From assembly GCA_007116865.1 (NCBI GenBank), contig SKHR01000114.1, positions 1 to 7,893 of the forward strand: 7,893 bases of DNA, written 5' to 3'. How positions within the stretch are numbered: position 1 is the stretch's first letter; each line of letters begins with the position of its first letter. Origin of the DNA: Marinospirillum sp. (GTDB lineage: Bacteria; Pseudomonadota; Gammaproteobacteria; Pseudomonadales; Halomonadaceae). A program made the position numbers and the translations under genes. The notes beneath the pieces were generated by a model. That model was given only the letters and a program-made list of their open reading frames with translations. It was not told the origin of the DNA and ran no database searches. This document shows positions 5,786-7,893 of this stretch, piece by piece.

Positions 5786-6382
5786 TCAGTGCTTATCTTC
5801 GTAACCGGTGATCATGCTCTTAATGTGCGCGGTGGGCGTGTGACCTGCACTCGCCAGATACACATGCACAATGAAGAAGCACAGCATCATAAAGGCACCC
5901 AGGGTATGCAGGGTCGCAACCTGCTCCAGCGTCACAGGTAGAGTGCCGCGCAAACTGCCCCAGAAGAGATAAACCAAGCCACTGACCCACAGCAAGGGGT
6001 TGATCACCAGCTTCACCGCCAAATAAGCCAAACGCTGCATCGGGTTGTGCTTACGCTCAACCGTCACCTTGTAGGGGTGCGACTCACCCAGCATCATGCC
6101 CCAGGCGTAGTAGCGCGCGATCGCTGGCAACTGCCCCCAGGATGAAGGCACATAGTGCTTCCACTGACCGGTGGTGAAATGCCAGAAAATCGCAAACACC
6201 CACAGACCGATCAGCAACCAGGCTGCGATCTCATGCACTTCCACCGCTTTTTGAAAGCTGATCAGTGAATGGCTGCCATGCACTGCAAAACCGGTAAACA
6301 TCAAAGTGATGATCAAGGCCGCTTGTGACCAGTGCCAAAAACGTTCAAAGCGGGTAAATAAGTATAAGCGCTCTTCGCTCAT
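5786..6382 (-). CDS. Cytochrome b561-type membrane subunit (PF01292 family)
   Basis: Di-heme b-type membrane cytochrome, 198 aa, of the Ni/Fe-hydrogenase/thiosulfate reductase cytochrome b family, expected to exchange electrons with the quinone pool. Four transmembrane helices are visible at about 16-35, 48-72, 117-141 and 155-177. Candidate heme-ligand histidines are H17 (RFWHWSQA), H50 (VEVHEIAAW), H68 (IFWHFTTG), H159 (ATLHTLGAF) and H173 (IVHVYLAS), in the positions usual for this family. The start ATG at 6382 has a strong AAGGAG 8 bases upstream, located inside the end of the octaheme gene, whose stop codon lies 2 bp before this start; the two are almost certainly co-translated partners. 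The linkage suggests it is the quinone-facing subunit for the multiheme protein. Whether the flow is from quinol to the periplasm or the reverse is not shown by the sequence. A strong terminator follows. Confidence 0.92.
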   Translation of the reverse strand: MSEERLYLFTRFERFWHWSQAALIITLMFTGFAVHGSHSLISFQKAVEVHEIAAWLLIGLWVFAIFWHFTTGQWKHYVPSSWGQLPAIARYYAWGMMLGESHPYKVTVERKHNPMQRLAYLAVKLVINPLLWVSGLVYLFWGSLRGTLPVTLEQVATLHTLGAFMMLCFFIVHVYLASAGHTPTAHIKSMITGYEDKH

Positions 6383-6384
6383 GA

Positions 6385-7893
6385 TCAGTGCTCCTTGTTC
6401 TTGTTACGTGCCGCAGCAGCCATACGCAGCCCCCCATGACCCAGAGCGCCCAGCAGAATCAAACCGGCCAGCCCGAAGCCCATGCGATCCAACCACTGGT
6501 GTCTGTCTCGACCCGGCAACCAGACGCCCTCTACACCCTCCAGCCGGCCATTCTCAGCATGGCAAGCCGCACAGTCCAAGGCGCTTTCACTGGGTGCGAC
6601 CATATGGGTGATCGGCCATAACATTAAGGTGTCTGCAAAATCAAAGTCGCCACTAAAAGGCTGTCCCGCTGCCTCGGTTCCGGCAGTCAACGCAAGATCC
6701 CAATCAAAGTTGAACCAGAAGGAGGTGTCGTTTGGAATCGCAACTTGAGGTTTCAGCAGGTGCATGTGAACCGTATCGAAAGGCTGACGACTATGAACGG
6801 TTTTAACCGGCCATATACGTGAGTCCGCACCTCCTGGCGTTCCCAAAAATCGGTTCAACTCAACCAGAGTCGACGGATCAATTTGATCTTCCGCTGTGGT
6901 GTAGTCGATCACTCCATTAAACCAGCGATATTCGGGTACTACGTTTTCGGCGTTGACGAAGCTTCCTTTGCGGCTGTCATAAGTAATCCATCCGCGCTCA
7001 TCTCGTTCGATGTAAGGATTGCCATCTTCATCCATTTGCCCAGCAACCGACCAGTCCCACTCCATTCGGGTTGGCACCCCACCGCGTGAAAACTCAGGGA
7101 TGTGACAGGTCTGGCATGCCAAGGTCTGACCATGATCGTTCAGGCGCTGAGCATGAGTGAACCCTTGGTGCGGCTCATTGCCATGACAGGACTGACAGCT
7201 GGCCGGGTTAGCACCATTATCCAAGCCACGCATCATCGGGCCATGATCCGGTGCGGCACTCATGGAGATTCGGCTCCCAGGCACGGCATGGTTTTGTGTC
7301 TGGTGACAGTCACTGCAAGTAAAGTTCAACCCGTCAGAAGCCATATGAACATCCAGATCGCGATGAGGATCAATCAACGAAGAGTCCAAGTCACCGTGTT
7401 TAACGCCATCGCCACCACCACCAGCAAAGTGACAGCTGCCACAGGTTTCACGCGAAGTCCGGCCCACATGCTGCGCCACACTGACCAGGTCAACCGGCTC
7501 GTGGAAAACACCTGATCCAGGCGGATACTCAGTGCGCTCATAGGCGGGGTGACCGGCCAGTCCCAAAACCTTGCGATATTCGCCCGTGTTGTGACAAGCC
7601 AAACAATCCACGCGGTTTTCATCTTCAAAATCGAAAGTATGGTCTTCCCAGCCATAACCAATATGACACCCCTGACAGAAGGCCTCATTCGACTCATCTG
7701 CAATACAGAAGGTATTAATCATGGTGCGTTTACCTAAACGCTGGCCCGTATCTGGATGCTCGTAATCCCAAGTCCAGTGCGGGGTTTCCATAATGTGTTG
7801 GGCGGCTTCAGTGTGACAGCTCAAGCAAGCTCTGGTCACATCTTCACCCGTTTCGAAAGGTCCTTGCAGAACTTCAAACTTGGTGTGGTCAGC
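6385..7893 (-). CDS. Octaheme c-type cytochrome, tetrathionate reductase (OTR) family, membrane-anchored (5' partial)
   Basis: Periplasmic multiheme cytochrome. The frame is open to the right edge, so the signal peptide and some N-terminal residues are missing; 502 codons are visible, beginning ADHTKFEVLQGPFETG. Eight CXXCH heme motifs are seen at fragment residues 23 (CLSCH), 73 (CQGCH), 97 (CLACH), 151 (CGSCH), 193 (CSDCH), 233 (CQSCH), 260 (CQTCH) and 441 (CAACH), with a long heme-free stretch between the last two. The count and spacing fit the Shewanella octaheme tetrathionate reductase family, whose members reduce tetrathionate, nitrite and hydroxylamine in vitro and have a lysine-ligated active-site heme. 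K165 in the glycine-rich GVKHGD segment is a candidate for that lysine (inference). After the eighth heme comes a transmembrane helix (about 471-495) and a basic tail RNKNKEH, which should anchor it with the tail in the cytoplasm. Physiological substrate unknown. Confidence 0.93.
   Translation of the reverse strand, partial: ADHTKFEVLQGPFETGEDVTRACLSCHTEAAQHIMETPHWTWDYEHPDTGQRLGKRTMINTFCIADESNEAFCQGCHIGYGWEDHTFDFEDENRVDCLACHNTGEYRKVLGLAGHPAYERTEYPPGSGVFHEPVDLVSVAQHVGRTSRETCGSCHFAGGGGDGVKHGDLDSSLIDPHRDLDVHMASDGLNFTCSDCHQTQNHAVPGSRISMSAAPDHGPMMRGLDNGANPASCQSCHGNEPHQGFTHAQRLNDHGQTLACQTCHIPEFSRGGVPTRMEWDWSVAGQMDEDGNPYIERDERGWITYDSRKGSFVNAENVVPEYRWFNGVIDYTTAEDQIDPSTLVELNRFLGTPGGADSRIWPVKTVHSRQPFDTVHMHLLKPQVAIPNDTSFWFNFDWDLALTAGTEAAGQPFSGDFDFADTLMLWPITHMVAPSESALDCAACHAENGRLEGVEGVWLPGRDRHQWLDRMGFGLAGLILLGALGHGGLRMAAAARNKNKEH

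Noticed and set aside
7102..7515. Plus-strand open frame of 137 codons inside the octaheme gene
   Set aside because: It is antisense to a stretch with several CXXCH motifs whose reading is unambiguous; no domain is seen.
7837..7839. GTG at 7839 as the start of the octaheme cytochrome
   Set aside because: The frame stays open to the window edge, the preceding residues (HTKFEVLQGPFETG) look like family sequence, and a start here would leave no signal peptide before the first heme motif.
1..7893. CRISPR arrays, tRNA or rRNA genes, insertion sequences, phage genes
   Set aside because: No regularly spaced repeats, RNA gene signatures, transposase frames or phage-like genes were seen; long intergenic space is limited to the one control region.

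Overview
The window looks like a chromosomal segment of a free-living gammaproteobacterium, moderately GC-rich, with dense genes and good Shine-Dalgarno sites. The guess at lineage rests on the gene families (Pot-type transporter, PuuR-like regulator, AbrB-family membrane protein, octaheme cytochrome) and could be wrong at finer rank; a marine or halophilic group would fit but is not shown. No tRNA, rRNA, CRISPR array, transposase or phage gene was found.

Left part (1-3822, minus strand): a four-gene operon for a polyamine-type ABC importer, read right to left: ATPase (3822-2716), periplasmic binding protein (2673-1618), first permease (1558-302), and second permease (299 to beyond base 1, cut by the window edge). 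The two permease genes are separated by 2 bp. A perfect 10-bp hairpin lies between the binding-protein and permease genes and probably sets their unequal expression.

Centre (3823-4716): a divergent control region of about 257 bp separates the transporter operon from a plus-strand gene for a PuuR-like HTH-cupin regulator (4080-4631). It carries two copies of a 16-bp AT-rich palindrome in opposite orientation, one beside each gene, which are good candidates for the regulator's operators. The simplest reading is a regulator that senses a polyamine-like ligand and controls its own gene and the importer.

Right part (4717-7893): an AbrB-family integral membrane protein (4717-5742, plus, GTG start) converges on a two-gene minus-strand respiratory module. 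That module is an octaheme c-type cytochrome of the tetrathionate reductase (OTR) family with a C-terminal membrane anchor (7893-6385, 5' end outside the window), followed 2 bp later by a cytochrome b561-type membrane subunit (6382-5786). A Rho-independent terminator for the module overlaps the stop codon of the AbrB-family gene. The pair is most simply read as a membrane complex moving electrons between the quinone pool and a periplasmic multiheme active site, probably for reduction of tetrathionate, nitrite, hydroxylamine or an unknown acceptor.

Most genes belong to known families. The parts most worth a second look are the paired operators, the large periplasmic insertion in the first permease, and the membrane-anchored form of the octaheme enzyme.
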